A stretch of DNA of 64,000 nt from Ascocoryne sarcoides NRRL 50072 (taxonomy: Eukaryota > Ascomycota > Leotiomycetes > Helotiales > Gelatinodiscaceae), in NCBI GenBank assembly GCA_000328965.1, contig KB205941.1:3602983-3666982 (forward strand), given 5' to 3'. The notes beneath the pieces were generated by a model, which saw only the letters and a program-made list of their open reading frames with translations, ran no database searches and was not told where the DNA came from. The translations under genes and the position numbers were made by a program. Each line of letters starts with the position of its first letter. Position 1 is the first letter of the stretch. Of this stretch, positions 21,823 to 33,495 are shown in pieces.

Positions 21823-23065
21823 TCATGACGACTCCAGCATCGTCGAGAGGAACCACACAGCTGAGAACCCCACCAAAGCCCCTACCCCAACTACCTTCTT
21901 CCCCCACCACGTATCATCTACCTCGACCTTCGCTGCTCCGATCTTCTTCGACGTATGGCTTCCCGGCAATGGCGCAGGAGGACTGCTGACGTTCTTCTGC
22001 GCGGCCTCTGCGGCATCCGCAGCATCGGCGCTTTCCTTCAGCTGGGCAATCTTCTTTCCGAGAGCTAACAAGTCCTCCTTCCACTCCGTCTCGTTCCCGG
22101 CATTGTCAACCTCTACGTTTTGGACGTTGCCGAAGAAATCCATGACCAGCCTCTCCCTCCCTGCTTGCTCACCACCGGGGAAAAGGTCCCATCGGACACC
22201 GGGATGTGAGTGAATCTTTGATTCGTCGTAGCTGTCAAAGAGATCCCCGAGATTCATTTTGCTGCTAGGCTCCCTGACTTGTGTTTCCAAGAAGTCGAGA
22301 TTGTAGTATGTGTATCGGTCGATAACGGCAACCCCAACGTCGTTATCGGCATGGTGGGAGTAGGATGACTGGTCGATTTCAGAAGAGCCGGTCGCGATAA
22401 TGTTGGGGGAATAGAATTTGCTGTACATGGTGTTTGCTTGGCAGGTATCGATCATGAAGAGGAGCTCATGATATCTGTTCGAGAGAATTAGCGCGAACAC
22501 TCGGTATGATTTTCAATGAATCTACATACCTCTTCTTCTCCCACATCTGCTCGAAGGCATCTGCCAGATCGAAGGCACTGATTTCTTCAGCATCCTGGAA
22601 CTTCAAAAACTCGTTTCCTCCATGGCCCGTCATATACACCAAGATGTTGCTCCGGTCATCTGTCAAGAGCCGCTTGCTCCTCGGCATCTCCTCCCCCACC
22701 CGGTCGGTCAAGAGCCGGATGAAGTTCTCCACCGTGACCTCGTAGCCTCTGTAGTCCACCTCGATATTGTCTCCGTACAGATCCACAGCTCGATCCGCGT
22801 TACTGTAAACGGTTCCGGGGAAAGCATTGCGGGGGTTGCATGCCATATCATCGGGCAGCATCAAGATAATCTGCGAGTCTGGAATCCCCAGTCGCTTGAC
22901 GGTCCTGTATAGCGAGAGCACATTGGCAAGATGCCTATAGTTGAACCAGAATCGAGACGTGGACACCAGGACGGCCCAGTTGCTCGTATGCTCTGCATCA
23001 ACGGCAGCTGGGGCCAGGAAGGAGGCCAAGATGAGAGGCAACTGGAGAAAACTTGAGAGCTTCAT
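21823..23065 (-). CDS. GPI8: GPI-anchor transamidase catalytic subunit
   Basis: Caspase-like (clan CD, C13) peptidase of the ER GPI transamidase. It cleaves the C-terminal signal of proproteins and attaches the GPI anchor. Exons 23065-22530 and 22474-21823 give 395 aa; the 55-nt intron has a GTATGT donor and CAG acceptor. An N-terminal signal peptide (about 1-24) precedes HTSNWAVLVSTSRFWFNYRH. The catalytic dyad is visible: His148 in YMTGHGGNEF and Cys190 in FMIDTCQANTMY, the latter just after the splice junction. SSEIDQSSYSHH, GVAVIDRYTYY and the C-terminal membrane helix (about 370-390) complete the family layout. It shares a 415-bp divergent promoter with TAH18. Confidence 0.95.
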
Positions 23066-23480
23066 CTCGTGTTCTCACAGTGGTGTTTGAGGGATGGAAC
23101 TGTTTCTTTCATAGAGAAGAGGAAGTATCCTGGCGCAGCGCCCTTCTATCTGACGTTGCTCTGGTCCCCTGGGTAAATATCGGACTTAATCTTCACCCAC
23201 ATGAAAGGAGTCGGGTGTTACCAACATTACCAAGCACCTAGCTTTAGTCAGCAAGAGCATGAGAATGGCAAATCACGTGATTGGTCTCGTAGCTTCGGAG
23301 GTTGCTGGGTCTTACCGAAGGACCTCGACGTCCTAACGGTGAAAACCTTTTATATACCGGTTTCTCGATATGAGCTCCTGGCAAGATAAGAACTAGCCCC
23401 GGAGCTTAGGCAGGGCCGTCCAACCGTAAGGTTAATCTTAACAAAGTGGCTAGGAGCCGGTTGATATATCTTCCTCCCTG
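23066..23480. other. Divergent promoter, GPI8/TAH18
   Basis: 415 bp containing the octamer TCACGTGA at 23273-23280. No gene. Confidence 0.6.
23273..23280. promoter_or_regulatory. TCACGTGA octamer
   Basis: Palindromic bHLH-type site placed about 200 bp from both start codons of the divergent pair GPI8 and TAH18. Confidence 0.45.
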
Positions 23481-25850
23481 ATGATGACAGAACACCAACA
23501 CCCTCACAGTCAGTCTCATGCCAGACGGGCTCTCGTCCTCTATGGCTCCCAGACGGGAAATAGTCAAGCGGTAGCCGAGGATTTGGGCCGTATGGCAGAG
23601 CGGCTCCATTTCATAACCCGGGTCTGCGAGATGGACCTTCTCGACCTTGTATGCCTTATGCCCTCATATCCTCATACCCTTATAACCCATGCCAGGATCG
23701 ATCCGTTTGGCTTATTCATGTATAATAGAACTCGCTCTCTCAGTACACTGTCGTCGTTTTCACCGTGTCAACAACGGACCAGGGGGAATTCCCACGAAAT
23801 GCGAGACAATTCTGGAAGAGCCTCCTTAAGAAAAGATTGCCCCCCGGGTGTCTCGGTCACGTGGAGTTCACCACCTTTGGACTTGGAGATAGTTCATACG
23901 CAAAGTGAGAACTTGAAACATTTTTACTTACTATTATTCACGTGTATCTAACTAACTCGCTGTTAGGTTCAACTGGTCTGCTCGCAAGCTTCATAAGCGT
24001 CTGGAGCAATTGGGGGCGAAGGAGATCTACCCGAGAGGTGAGGCCGATGAGCAAGACGAAGAAGGGTGAGCCAGTGCGAAACCTTCTATTACTTTCCCGA
24101 GCCTCCTAGTGAATCAAGTTCAAAGCAATCGGCGACTAGCAACCGGCTAATCTAGTTCAGCATCGATGGCACTTTCTTGCCTTGGTCAGCCGACTTGAGG
24201 AACAAACTTCTCTCTTTATACCCGCTTCCAGAGGGAGTAACGCCCATTTCACCCGAAACGTTCTTGCGTCCAAAATTCAAACTTGTGGTTCTTGAAGAAC
24301 AAGAAGAAGTTATGGATCAGCCTGACCAAGTTTCCACGATGGACTCCGAGGAGTCTCCTTCACTTGACCTCGTTGCCCGCCCAGCAAACGCCAGCAATCC
24401 ACCGACACAGACGGGCCCAAATTCACAGCGACCACCTTCAATTTCCACTTCAGTTGATATGGAGCCGCGACGCGAACTGGTATGGACTCCTCCGGAGGAA
24501 CCTGTGCCTCCAGTCATTTGCGCACAGTTGAAAGAACAACATCCAGATACACCGGTACCCATCGACAGATCACTGCCTACAGCTGAACTACTTCCCATTC
24601 AAGATAGTTTCAACATGAAAGTTTTGTCGAACAAGCGTCTCACGCCGGAAAAGCACTGGCAGGACGTCCGTGAAATCACATTCATCATGAATGCCGACGA
24701 CGTCCGCCTCCTTCCTGGCGATGCGGTAACTATCTATCCCAAGAATTTCCCCGAGGATGTCGACGCGTTGATCGAGCTCATGGACTGGCAAAGTGTTGCT
24801 GGCAAGCCACTGAAACTCCAACCAGAACCTCCCAACTTCTTGAATGACGATTCTCTTATCACGCTCCTGCCCCCATCTGGACTTCACGCTCTGAAAAACA
24901 CCACCCTTCGGCAGCTCCTCACCCACAACCTGGATATAACCGCCATTCCCAACCGTCACTTCTTCGAGACCATCGCCAATTTTACAGACGACCAATCCCA
25001 CAAAGATCGCCTCCTCGAGTTCGCCAACCCCATCTACACGGACGAGTTCTACGACTACACCTCCCGCCCCCGACGCTCCATTCTCGAGGTCCTCCAAGAT
25101 TTCCCCACCGTCAAGCTCCCTTGGATATGGGCCTGCAGCATCTTTCCCGTCATCCGTGGCCGCGAGTACAGCATCGCAAGCGGTGGCGCCCTCCACAAAT
25201 ATAGGAACAAGGCCTTCACGAAATTCCAGATCCTGGTGGCTATCGTCAAATACCGGACTGTGCTCAAAAAAGTGCGTCAAGGTCTCTGTTCTCGATACCT
25301 CGCATCTCTCGCCCCGAATACGCTCATGAATGGCACGTTCTATAACGGTGGTGTAAACCGCTTCTACGCGCCTGTGAAGAAGGATCGCACCGTGGATACG
25401 ATCTGCATCTGTGCGGGAACGGGACTCGCTCCGATCCGAGCCCTGCTCTGGGAACGAGCGGCTGTCAAGCAGCCCTTCCCCATCGCCGACAAGCCCAACG
25501 GACACAACCTCCTGATCTTCGGCTGCCGGAACCAAGACGCGGACTTCTTCTACCGGGACGAGTGGACCTACGAGATCCTGCGGACGAAGGTCCTGACGGC
25601 CTTCTCGAGGGAGCGGAAGGAGAAGGTGTATGTGCAGGATGTGATCAGGGCGAATAAGGCGTTGATATGTAGTATCTTGGGGAAGAAGGGCACGGTTATC
25701 TATGTGGCGGGTAGCTCGGGGAGTATGCCCAAGGCGGTGCGGGAGGCGCTGGTGGAGGCGCTGGCGGAGGGGTATGGGGGCTTGGAGAATGGGGAGGAGT
25801 GTTTGATGGAGTTGGAGAGGGATGGGAGGTATCTGCAGGAGACGTGGTAG
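23481..25850 (+). CDS. TAH18: NADPH-dependent diflavin oxidoreductase
   Basis: Passes electrons from NADPH through FAD and FMN to the Fe-S protein Dre2 in cytosolic iron-sulfur assembly. Four exons, 23481-23648, 23744-23904, 23967-24065 and 24161-25850, give 705 aa with introns of 95, 62 and 95 nt. The FMN (flavodoxin) domain is split over the first three exons: LVLYGSQTGNSQAVAEDLGR, VVFTVSTTDQGEFPRNARQFW, FTTFGLGDSSY and YPRGEADEQDEEG. The FAD domain has REYSIASGG, and the NADPH domain has GTGLAPIRALLWER, FGCRNQDADFFY and YVAGSSGSMPKAVREAL. It ends YLQETW, as the family does. Odd point: the FMN-binding loop reads STTDQG where relatives usually have STTGQG. The start could be the second of two adjacent ATGs. 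Confidence 0.93.
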
Positions 25851-26482
25851 TTGCGGATTGAACCCCTGGCTGCGGGGTGTGCTCAGGGCATTGAAATGGG
25901 ATGGGAGAGTGATGGGTAAAAACCCAGCGGACAATACTGCTAGATTAAGTTGGTTTCTGGGATGGGACATCCGAGCCGGAGGGGAAGATGCTATGAATAG
26001 AAATTAAATTCAATATTGTTAAATCAAGTTGGGTAATTTGTGACATTACGAGAAGATTGAGGAGACGTGAGTTCGCCAGGGGCACAAAGCTTGAAAAGCT
26101 CTTACTAAAGATGTACTAGCTATAGACATGGTAACAAGTCAAGATGGATATATCATATATACGATACAAGTATAGTATTTAAAATTTTTGACCTCCGCTT
26201 TGACACCTTTCCTTATATTCATCTCTCGTTTTTTTGAAACCGGTACATAACATAACCCTCCTAATTCCATTTCCATAGTCCGATATCCCAGGATATGTTT
26301 TACGCCGGCCCCCCGAAAATGCAAAGACCCTCCCCTATCTCGTCAATTATATAGACATATAGACAACCGATACGTGCCAAGTACAGTACCAACAAATCCC
26401 ACTGCTTCCCCTCTCCCCGGGGATTCGAATTCCCTTTCATCTGGTGTCGTAGCCAGGCCAAAAGGAGCCAAGTCGAGTCTCT
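25851..26482. other. Intergenic, convergent
   Basis: 3' regions of TAH18 and RIB1. AT-rich around 26000-26200. No gene seen. Confidence 0.55.
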
Positions 26483-27830
26483 TTAGGCATTCTCACCCAT
26501 CTGTAACATATGCCCCATCTTCTCAATCTATCAAGCACATGAGTTAGTATATATCCCTCTTCCGTTAGAACCAAACCCAAACACGAACCTTTGTCTTTAA
26601 ATACCCCCCGATCTCTCGACTCCGAATGCCTCGCTCTCCCCTCCACGCCAACGGAATCATCGCAACCCTCTCCTTGACCACAATCTCCCTATTCGGCCCC
26701 TCCACAGCCCGCACCTTATCCGGGTTATTCGTCAACAACTTGATATCCCGAATCCCCAAATCCGCCAACATGGCCGTCGCTAGCCCATAACTCCTCGCAT
26801 CGGCTGGATGTCGCAACAGCAGATTCGCTTCGACGGTATCACTGCCTAGATCTTGGAGATTGTACGCTTTGAGCTTTTCCCCGAGACCGATACCGCGCCC
26901 CTCTTGACGGAGGTAGATGATCACGCCGCCGCCTGAGCCGGGGAGGGACATCAGACGCGCAGCTTCGTCGAGCTGTTCACCGCAGTCGCAGCGCGCGGAC
27001 CAGACCGTTTCTCCTGTGTAGCATTCCGAATGTATCCTCACGAGCGGCGGCTCTGGTTTTTTCGTCTCCACATCCCCATCTCCGTTCAGTATCCCATTTG
27101 CAGATCCTTCTCCGCCACCGTTCTTCAACCCCGTCTCCTTCTCTTGTGCGGTGATCCCACTCGTCGTCCGCCCAGGGAACAACCTCCCCGTATACGCCCC
27201 CCTAATCAAGCGATCCATCTCCGTCTCGCCCTCCCTCGGCGCATCCAGACTCCGACTCCGGATCGCATTCCCAAACACGATCGCTAGGTGCTCTTTATTG
27301 TCCTCGCTATTCGAATACAGATGTAGGAACATCTCCGTCCCGCTGCCCCCGATCGTCGTTGGGATCCGGGCCCGCACCACGCAGTTTACTTGCGGGAGTG
27401 AGGGGAGGAGTTTCGGTTTCTTGGTTCCGCAGCCGCTATTGTGGGAGAGGGTACTGTCGACAGGGACGGAGCGGGGGAGGCGATTGTGTTGAGAAGAGGG
27501 CGTGTGTGTGCCAGGCGTGGAGGGGGGTGTGAAGGCTGGGGAAACGAGTCCCGGGAGAGAAGAGTCAAGCTCGGTATCGGTGTCGGATTGGGAGTGTGAG
27601 GGGGGAGGAGTGTCTTCATGTCTGTTTTCGTCTGATGGTTGTTGTGCCAGTGATGGGTGCGATATAGCGAGCGAATTGAGGTCCAGTTCTGAGATTGCGC
27701 GAGAGGCTGGTATTAGAGGTGAAGAGTAGAAAGGTCGGAGTTGGGGGACTTTGTCGTCTTCGGGGAGGGGGTAGTGGATAGGTGGCCCAGATGGCGAGTG
27801 CTCTGTCATGTTTGGCATTCTGATGGTCAA
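26483..27830 (-). CDS. RIB1: GTP cyclohydrolase II (riboflavin biosynthesis)
   Basis: Catalyses the first step of riboflavin synthesis, opening GTP to a diaminopyrimidinone with loss of formate and pyrophosphate. Exons 27830-26589 and 26527-26483 give 428 aa. The last exon is only 45 nt (IEKMGHMLQMGENA), supported by a branch-like CTAAC and a TAG acceptor. Without splicing the protein would end in a family-foreign VRVWVWF. The zinc site is C-x10-C-x-C in HSECYTGETVWSARCDCGEQL. Catalytic and GTP-contact blocks are IYLRQEGRGIGLGEKLKAYNLQD and GSDTVEANLLLRHPADARSYG, then LLTNNPDKVRAVEG. The first roughly 130 residues are a low-complexity fungal extension. The start is the longest ATG; in-frame ATGs at codons 5 and 8 are alternatives. 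Confidence 0.94.
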
Positions 27831-28576
27831 GGAGGATTATAATGGAATTGGGAGTATTGACGCAGACATAGGCGTTGTTGAAGCTAAGTGAATGCGAACA
27901 GCATCTTTGGTTCTATGTTTTGTTGGCGGGGTAGTAGAATTATTGATGACCGAGGCCGGCAATAGTCATCGTTGGTAACGGTTAATAATCAGAGCGGGCC
28001 GTGCTCGTGCTTCGAAATGATTCTTTTCCGGCGAACAAGGTTTTTGAAGATATATTTCTCAAGTGGATGCTTGCTTTGCCTGATTTGTTTCTTGACCATC
28101 TCCGTCTCTCTCTGTGATACTTCTCTTTGTGTATCAAACCCGAGTCAGCTAACGCCCGAAGCATATGTAACCGCCTGGCTCGGGTGGGGTGTTCCGGAGT
28201 TGTCCTCGGCGCCGGGCGCCCGGTTCCACGTGCAAATAACCGTTCGGGCCGGAAGACTACTTTCCCGGACTTCAGTATCTATTTCTTAACCCCTTTTTGC
28301 ACTTGTAGAGTTTTGAAAGAGCTAGTAGCTCGATTTGATAAGATAATTATAGTTCTATGTGTGTATGTTACTCTTTGTAGTCGAATTAATCGGGTTGCCG
28401 ACTAATTTAAGGAGGGCTTATCACAGCTTTAAAGCCCTCAAAATGCAGGTGGATTGCTAGTCTATCAACCTTAAGACACCACTTTTAACATCGTTCTCAG
28501 ATGCTTCTGCATTTTCACCCAAATGTATCCCTCCGCCCTCCCTTCCTTCACCTCTCCTCTCTCATCCCCACAATCT
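27831..28576. other. Intergenic
   Basis: Promoter of RIB1 and 3' flank of PEX5. A GC-rich patch near 28190-28235 includes GGCGCCGGGCGCC. No gene seen. Confidence 0.5.
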
Positions 28577-30648
28577 CTAAAACTCAAACTCCCCCCTAAA
28601 CTGGTCCACCTCCATGCCCACCACCACCTGCTCCGCCAGATCCCTCCTCCCCATCTGACTAAACACCCTCCTCAAAGTATCATACAAATTTGTGCTCTGA
28701 TTCTGACTCATCATCCTCTCCAGCTCCGCGTCGCTAACATCTGCACCCCCGCCAAGGAGATCCTTTGCCTTCTCCCTGCCCTCCATTTCCACTACTCGGT
28801 GCATCGCCAACGCCCCCAGCAGGTGCCCCGCTGCCTCCTCATAACACCCAATATTAATACAACTCACTCCCAGATTATATCTCGCCCTCACAAAGTTCGT
28901 CCTCAGCGTGAGTGCCGTCTCATATGCCGCGATGGCCTCCTCACTCCTCCCACTGTTCGCCAGCGTCGCCCCTAGACGATTCCACAAGAGATGCACCTGC
29001 TCCTTCCCATTACTCGTTCCCGACTCTGTACTCGCGAGCGCACTGCTAAAACAATCAACCGCTTTGTCATACTCCTCTGCGCCGTAGAACAGCACCCCGA
29101 GCCCGACCTGAACGTCCGGGTCCATGTGCTCCCCATCAGGACTCAGTTGCGCCGCCTTGATGAACAGGTCCGTCACTTTCTCATGCAGTAGGTGGCGGTC
29201 CGTAAATCCGATTTCCGAGTCGTTGGATAGGTCCTGAGGACTTATTATTTGTGGATACTTGACACTGAGCCAGCGCTCTAGAGTCCGATATGCGGTGCTG
29301 TCGTATCCTTCGTTTGTGTACGAGACTGCTAGGCCCATCAACGCAGTCAGGTTTGTCGGATCTAGTTTGAGTGCTTGCTCCAAAGCACGAATTGCTGGGG
29401 TCTCTTTCTCGTTTTGTGCTTGTGCTGAGCCGAGCTGTACCCAAGCTTCGATATGGGTAGGATCCTTCTGAACTGCTGTTTCAAAAGCCAGCGCTGCAAG
29501 TGAGAGATTCCCACCCTCTTGCATAATCCTAATCCCCTCTTCGAACGGATTCCCCGATTTCTCAAAGAGGTTATCCGCTTCAAACATATAATCTCCAAGC
29601 TGCGGGTCCCGGAATGGTGATTGATGTGCCCCCAGCCCATCGAACCCATCCCACTGATCAAAGTCTCCTAAGTGTTCGCCCATATTTTCATCGCTAACTA
29701 GATCCCTAGCCGCCTCAGTCTCAGCTTGTATTCCCCTCCAAATGGACTCAAAGTCTCCAAATTCATTGGTCTCAGATTCAAGGTGGTGGACTGACCTATC
29801 CATTTGATCCAACTCCGCCTCCCCCACCATCTCACCATCCATCTCCTTCCCTTGGAGATCAATCGCCTTGAACTGCTCTTCCCAATGCTCATCGTCGAGT
29901 TCTATCATCTTCCCCTTCCCCTTCTCATCCTGCTGCCCAAACCCTTGGACGGGGCCTTGGAACGCAGGCTGATTAATCATCCCTACTCCCCCCATTCCTA
30001 TGCCCATTCCCATGCCGCCCATCCCCATCATCCCCATCCCCATCTGCGGCCCTTGATAGCTCTGGAACGGTGCACCCCCCATCTGCTGAGCCGCCATGGG
30101 ACTACCTGCCCTCGCACTCCCATTCTGCATCCCCTTCCACCTCGTAAAATCCTGCGGACTAAAGGCCGTCGACTTTGGAGCCTGGAAAGCCGCCTCCATT
30201 CTCGCCTGCGTCTCCATCCCGATCCTAGGACTATATTCAGCCGCCCACCCCCCCGGACTGCTCGCCCCCGCCATGCGAGCGTTTTGTATCTCGTGCTGCA
30301 TCGCAAACGCTTGTTCGGCGGGTATCTGTCCATTCTGTTGCATGAACTCATTCATCATCTATGCTACTTGTTAGCTTCATTGCCCCATCATGTAAAACCC
30401 TCTCCACACAGAACCATAGATAGTTTCTTTCCTCCCTTAGTAGCTAATCGGTTATACATCATCAAACTCACATTATCCTGACTCCCCATCCCAACTCCCG
30501 TACTCCTCATCCCCTGCCCCATACTCCCACTCCCCCCCCTCCCCACCAGCCGATCCCGCTGCAGACTCTTATCATCCTGAATATGCTTGGTAAACTGGCT
30601 GAGTGGGTTGCCCGCCGTCGAGCACTCGGCGCCGCCCAGGAAAGACAT
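28577..30648 (-). CDS. PEX5: Peroxisomal PTS1 receptor
   Basis: Cycling receptor that binds C-terminal SKL-type signals in the cytosol and delivers cargo to peroxisomes. Exons 30648-30472 and 30358-28577 give 652 aa across a 113-nt intron. The N terminus MSFLGGAECSTAGNPLSQFTKH contains Cys9, the conserved mono-ubiquitination residue used for receptor export. The first half is natively disordered with Met/Gly-rich repeats and W-x3-F/Y-type motifs such as WAAEY and WEEQF that dock on Pex14/Pex13. From about residue 330 come TPR repeats: NPFEEGIRIMQEGGNLSLAALAFE, AWVQLGSAQAQNEKE, ALMGLAVSYTNEG and LWNRLGATLANSGRSEEA. They end ARYNLGVSCINIGCYEEAAGHLLGAL. PEX6, which extracts this receptor, lies 18 kb away in the same window. 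Confidence 0.95.
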
Positions 30649-31167
30649 TTTCTACTCCTACCCTCTCCTCCTGATGCTTCGCCGTTTCTCTCACCCAAAC
30701 CAAGGATTCTCGGGCTGAAACTGTGAACAATATTCCACTGGCGGCGCTAGGTAGCAGCGGTTCGTCAAGGCGGGCAACAAAACTTTTAGAGATCTTCTAG
30801 AAAGGTGAGTAGAAATACTGTACAAGAGACGTGGATGCGCGCGTTGATGGGAAGAACACGGCCAAGTCCTGAAGTGTGGGGAAGGAGATGATGATTGAAA
30901 ATCGAATGGAACCCCGGAGTGATGTCAGCCGAGGAACCGCCATCACCGAGCAAGAGCTAGGCCAGCCATGTGAGGATTTACCGCACCTAAAACCAACAGA
31001 AACCCATCCAGTCGTTACTTAATACACTACCGGTATTTCGTGCAACGGCGGCGATCTTCGTCCTAGGTTGCCCCCTTTTTCAGCCTTGCCGTCGCCTTGT
31101 TCTCTCAAATATCTTCGACAGCGCCGCACTCAGCCTCGACTTCGGATTCCTCAACGTCGTGGTGAAA
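30649..31167. other. Divergent promoter, PEX5/MED31
   Basis: 519 bp without a gene or recognisable repeat. Confidence 0.5.
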
Positions 31168-31608
31168 ATGGCAACAAACTCCCCGCCCCCAGATGTCAAT
31201 ATGGCACTTACAACACCTCCTCTTCCCGACGAAGAACCAAAGTATGCCGGCTATACCAGATTTGAGATTGAGCTAGAGGTAAGCTTTCAACCTCTGTATT
31301 CATGCCTTTTGATAGACAAGCATGCTGATCACAACCAGTTTGTGCAATCGTTAGCCTCGCCTGCCTACCTCAATCATCTTGCCGCCCAGAAGTACTTCGA
31401 AAACCCAGCCTTCGTGGCATACCTCTCCTACCTCCAATATTGGTCGCATCCTCCCTATACCAAATACCTCACGTACCCTGGGCCCACTCTCAAGAATCTC
31501 GAACTGCTCCAGCAAGAAAGGTTCAGAACCGATATTCTGTCGCCCGAACTTACATATGCGCTTCAAGAAGAGGGCATCAAGGCAGCTGTGAATGGATCGG
31601 GAAGTTAA
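31168..31608 (+). CDS. MED31: Mediator subunit 31
   Basis: Soh1, the most conserved Mediator middle-module subunit, which binds the Med7 N terminus. Exons 31168-31278 and 31339-31608 give 126 aa; the 60-nt intron (GTAAGC...CCAG) interrupts E-L-E-FVQSL. The core signature is complete: RFEIELEFVQSLASPAYLNHLA, KYFENPAFVAYLSYLQYW, PPYTKYLTYPGPTLKNLELLQ and FRTDILSPE. The start was chosen at the ATG that leaves a short disordered leader before the conserved block, which is usual in fungi. Confidence 0.95.
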   Translation: MATNSPPPDVNMALTTPPLPDEEPKYAGYTRFEIELEVSFQPLYSCLLIDKHADHNQFVQSLASPAYLNHLAAQKYFENPAFVAYLSYLQYWSHPPYTKYLTYPGPTLKNLELLQQERFRTDILSPELTYALQEEGIKAAVNGSGS

Positions 31609-31902
31609 ATAATCGCGCTGGGTGGGAATAATTGTGTATTTAGTGTGTATGATACCCGGGGATATGGCGTTTCACGGAACGGAAGGAATTGTATGGCGAT
31701 TGTGAATCTCTTATTGAGGTTCGGAGTTATCTGAAAAGACTCTCTGTGATAGATAGAGAAAAAATGGTATTCCCGTAATGCGCCTGCAGATGCTGCCCCT
31801 CTATACGCCTCGCTGAATGGTATGCAAATGCAAGAACCTGGCCATTTTCTTTGCCAAACCAACGCCATACCCTCCCCCTCCCAAATAAAATCCTGCTACT
31901 TC

Positions 31903-32379
31903 TCAATTCTCTCTCCATCTGTTACCACAAGCCATACACTACGCACGTTAGCCTCATACCGAGATAAATACGCCAGAGCTCTCACCTTGAAGAACGAAGT
32001 CATAGGCTCATCAGCACTCCTGATCTGGACTTGGAAGAACGCAGCCAATGCCCCATCACAGCCATCCTTGGGACATTGCACCTCCATCTTGTCTGCATTA
32101 TCCCAGGCGCCCGGCCCACCAAATACATCCTCCCGCTCCTTGCGCGCAAACTCCTTGCGCTCGTAGAATTTCTTCGTGAGGATATATTGATAGGGGCAAG
32201 TGTTGCATTCGAGCCTGTTCACCATGTCGCCTTTCTCGACCTCGGAAGTCTCTTCGGGCGATGGGACGGAGCCGACCGTGAGGACGTTACTGCAGGAGGG
32301 GCAGACTAGAGGGACAAGAGTTGGTTTTGTTTTCGTTATGCGCAGAAGCGGGGTGCAAGAGGGACATACAGAGTAACAT
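31903..32379 (-). CDS. RPC11: RNA polymerase III subunit RPC11 (RPC10)
   Basis: Small Pol III subunit needed for RNA cleavage, termination and reinitiation. Three exons, 32379-32370 (10 nt), 32305-31986 and 31938-31903, give 121 aa; introns are 64 and 47 nt. The N-terminal zinc ribbon is LLFCPSCSNVL...LECNTCPYQY. The TFIIS-like C-terminal ribbon is VQCPKDGCDG...FFQVQIRSADEPMTSFFK-CMACGNRWREN, with the catalytic acidic pair Asp-Glu in RSADEP. Splicing is required at both ends: the first two codons plus part of the third sit on the 10-nt exon, and the last cysteine pair sits on the final exon. Odd point: the usual CGHRW reads CGNRW. Convergent with MED31. Confidence 0.92.
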
Positions 32380-33332
32380 GTTGGGTATCTTGTCAGTTAG
32401 CTATTCGTATGCAACAAGGCGAATATTTGATGGTATGGAATTGTCGTAGCGGAGACGCTTTTTGACTCTAGAGTAAGTTGAAGCTTTAAGTTCATCCAAA
32501 AATACAGTACTTCTACGGCAAGCGATATGTTGGTGTTGTGCCATTATTAATTATGGAGAAAGGATTTGCAACGTTATTCACTTAAACAATTTCCATTTAA
32601 CTTTGTCGTTCAAAAGCCGATCACTTTGATTCTTAGGCTGCTGTCGGTCATTAAACTTGTCCTAATGTCAAAACTTGGGAGTTGGAAGGTTAAGGTGTCA
32701 TTGCTTGTATGCTCTTCCAAGCTATGCTATGTTAATCCGCAAGCAAGTTTGTTAAAGAGGGAATGGGGCATGAGAAATACTCTCCTAGAAAGGTACTCAA
32801 ACTTCAAAAGAGGAACCCTCATTGAAAACATACCTTTAAGCTGATGGGTCTTGGCTAGCCATCTCCATATAGTTTTACTAAACCAGCTGTGGTTTCTCTA
32901 TTAAGCTCCTTGTCTCTCATGGCTACTTATCTATAGTGAGAGCTTTCTTCATTAGGAGGATCTTATAAACGAAATTGATAGACCAGAGCACTGAGCTTCT
33001 TTTCGAATATGTTGACCCCTATATTCTTCCTTCCTTAGAAGTAAAGACATATCTCTCAACTGAGCTGGGCTCAATAGAAATACTCGACGTAAGACTCCTT
33101 TTTCCTCCTCCTACTTAGTACTATTAACAGGAGGAGTTGTAATGATATCATCCGGTATGACTAAGGTCCGAGCATTCGAAGGTTTAAAAGGAATTATAAC
33201 ATAACTTACGGTAGAAGTAGATAAAAGGCATAACCAAAAGTGAAGTCCAAAGACAGGGGCTACGATAGAAGGCATAATGCATTATTCGTGCTACGCCGGC
33301 CATTATACATATATCCAACGTACAGAGTAATC
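32380..33332. other. Intergenic, no gene seen
   Basis: Nearly 1 kb between RPC11 and SGF73. Several short plus-strand ORFs exist, the longest ending at 32844, but they have no motif and no coding-like composition. Confidence 0.5.
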
Positions 33333-33495
33333 TTATACTACAACCGATTCCCTGCCAACCCTAGCCGTAGCTGAATCAAAACCTATACCGCTATCCCATT
33401 TGGCTTTGTAATGCCCCATCCTATTCAACGCCACCATTGTATCAACCATTTCCGCCCAAAGAATATCCTACAGATCTAAGCAGCCATAATACATG

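Noticed and set aside
24588..25970. 460-codon minus-strand ORF opposite TAH18
   Set aside because: It is antisense to a clear flavoprotein exon. Its Arg/Leu-rich, motif-free translation is a codon-bias shadow.
29804..30481. 225-codon plus-strand ORF opposite PEX5
   Set aside because: Antisense shadow of PEX5; His/Pro/Leu-rich with no domain.
32566..32844. 92-codon plus-strand ORF between RPC11 and SGF73
   Set aside because: No motif, no splice-supported extension, and ordinary intergenic composition.
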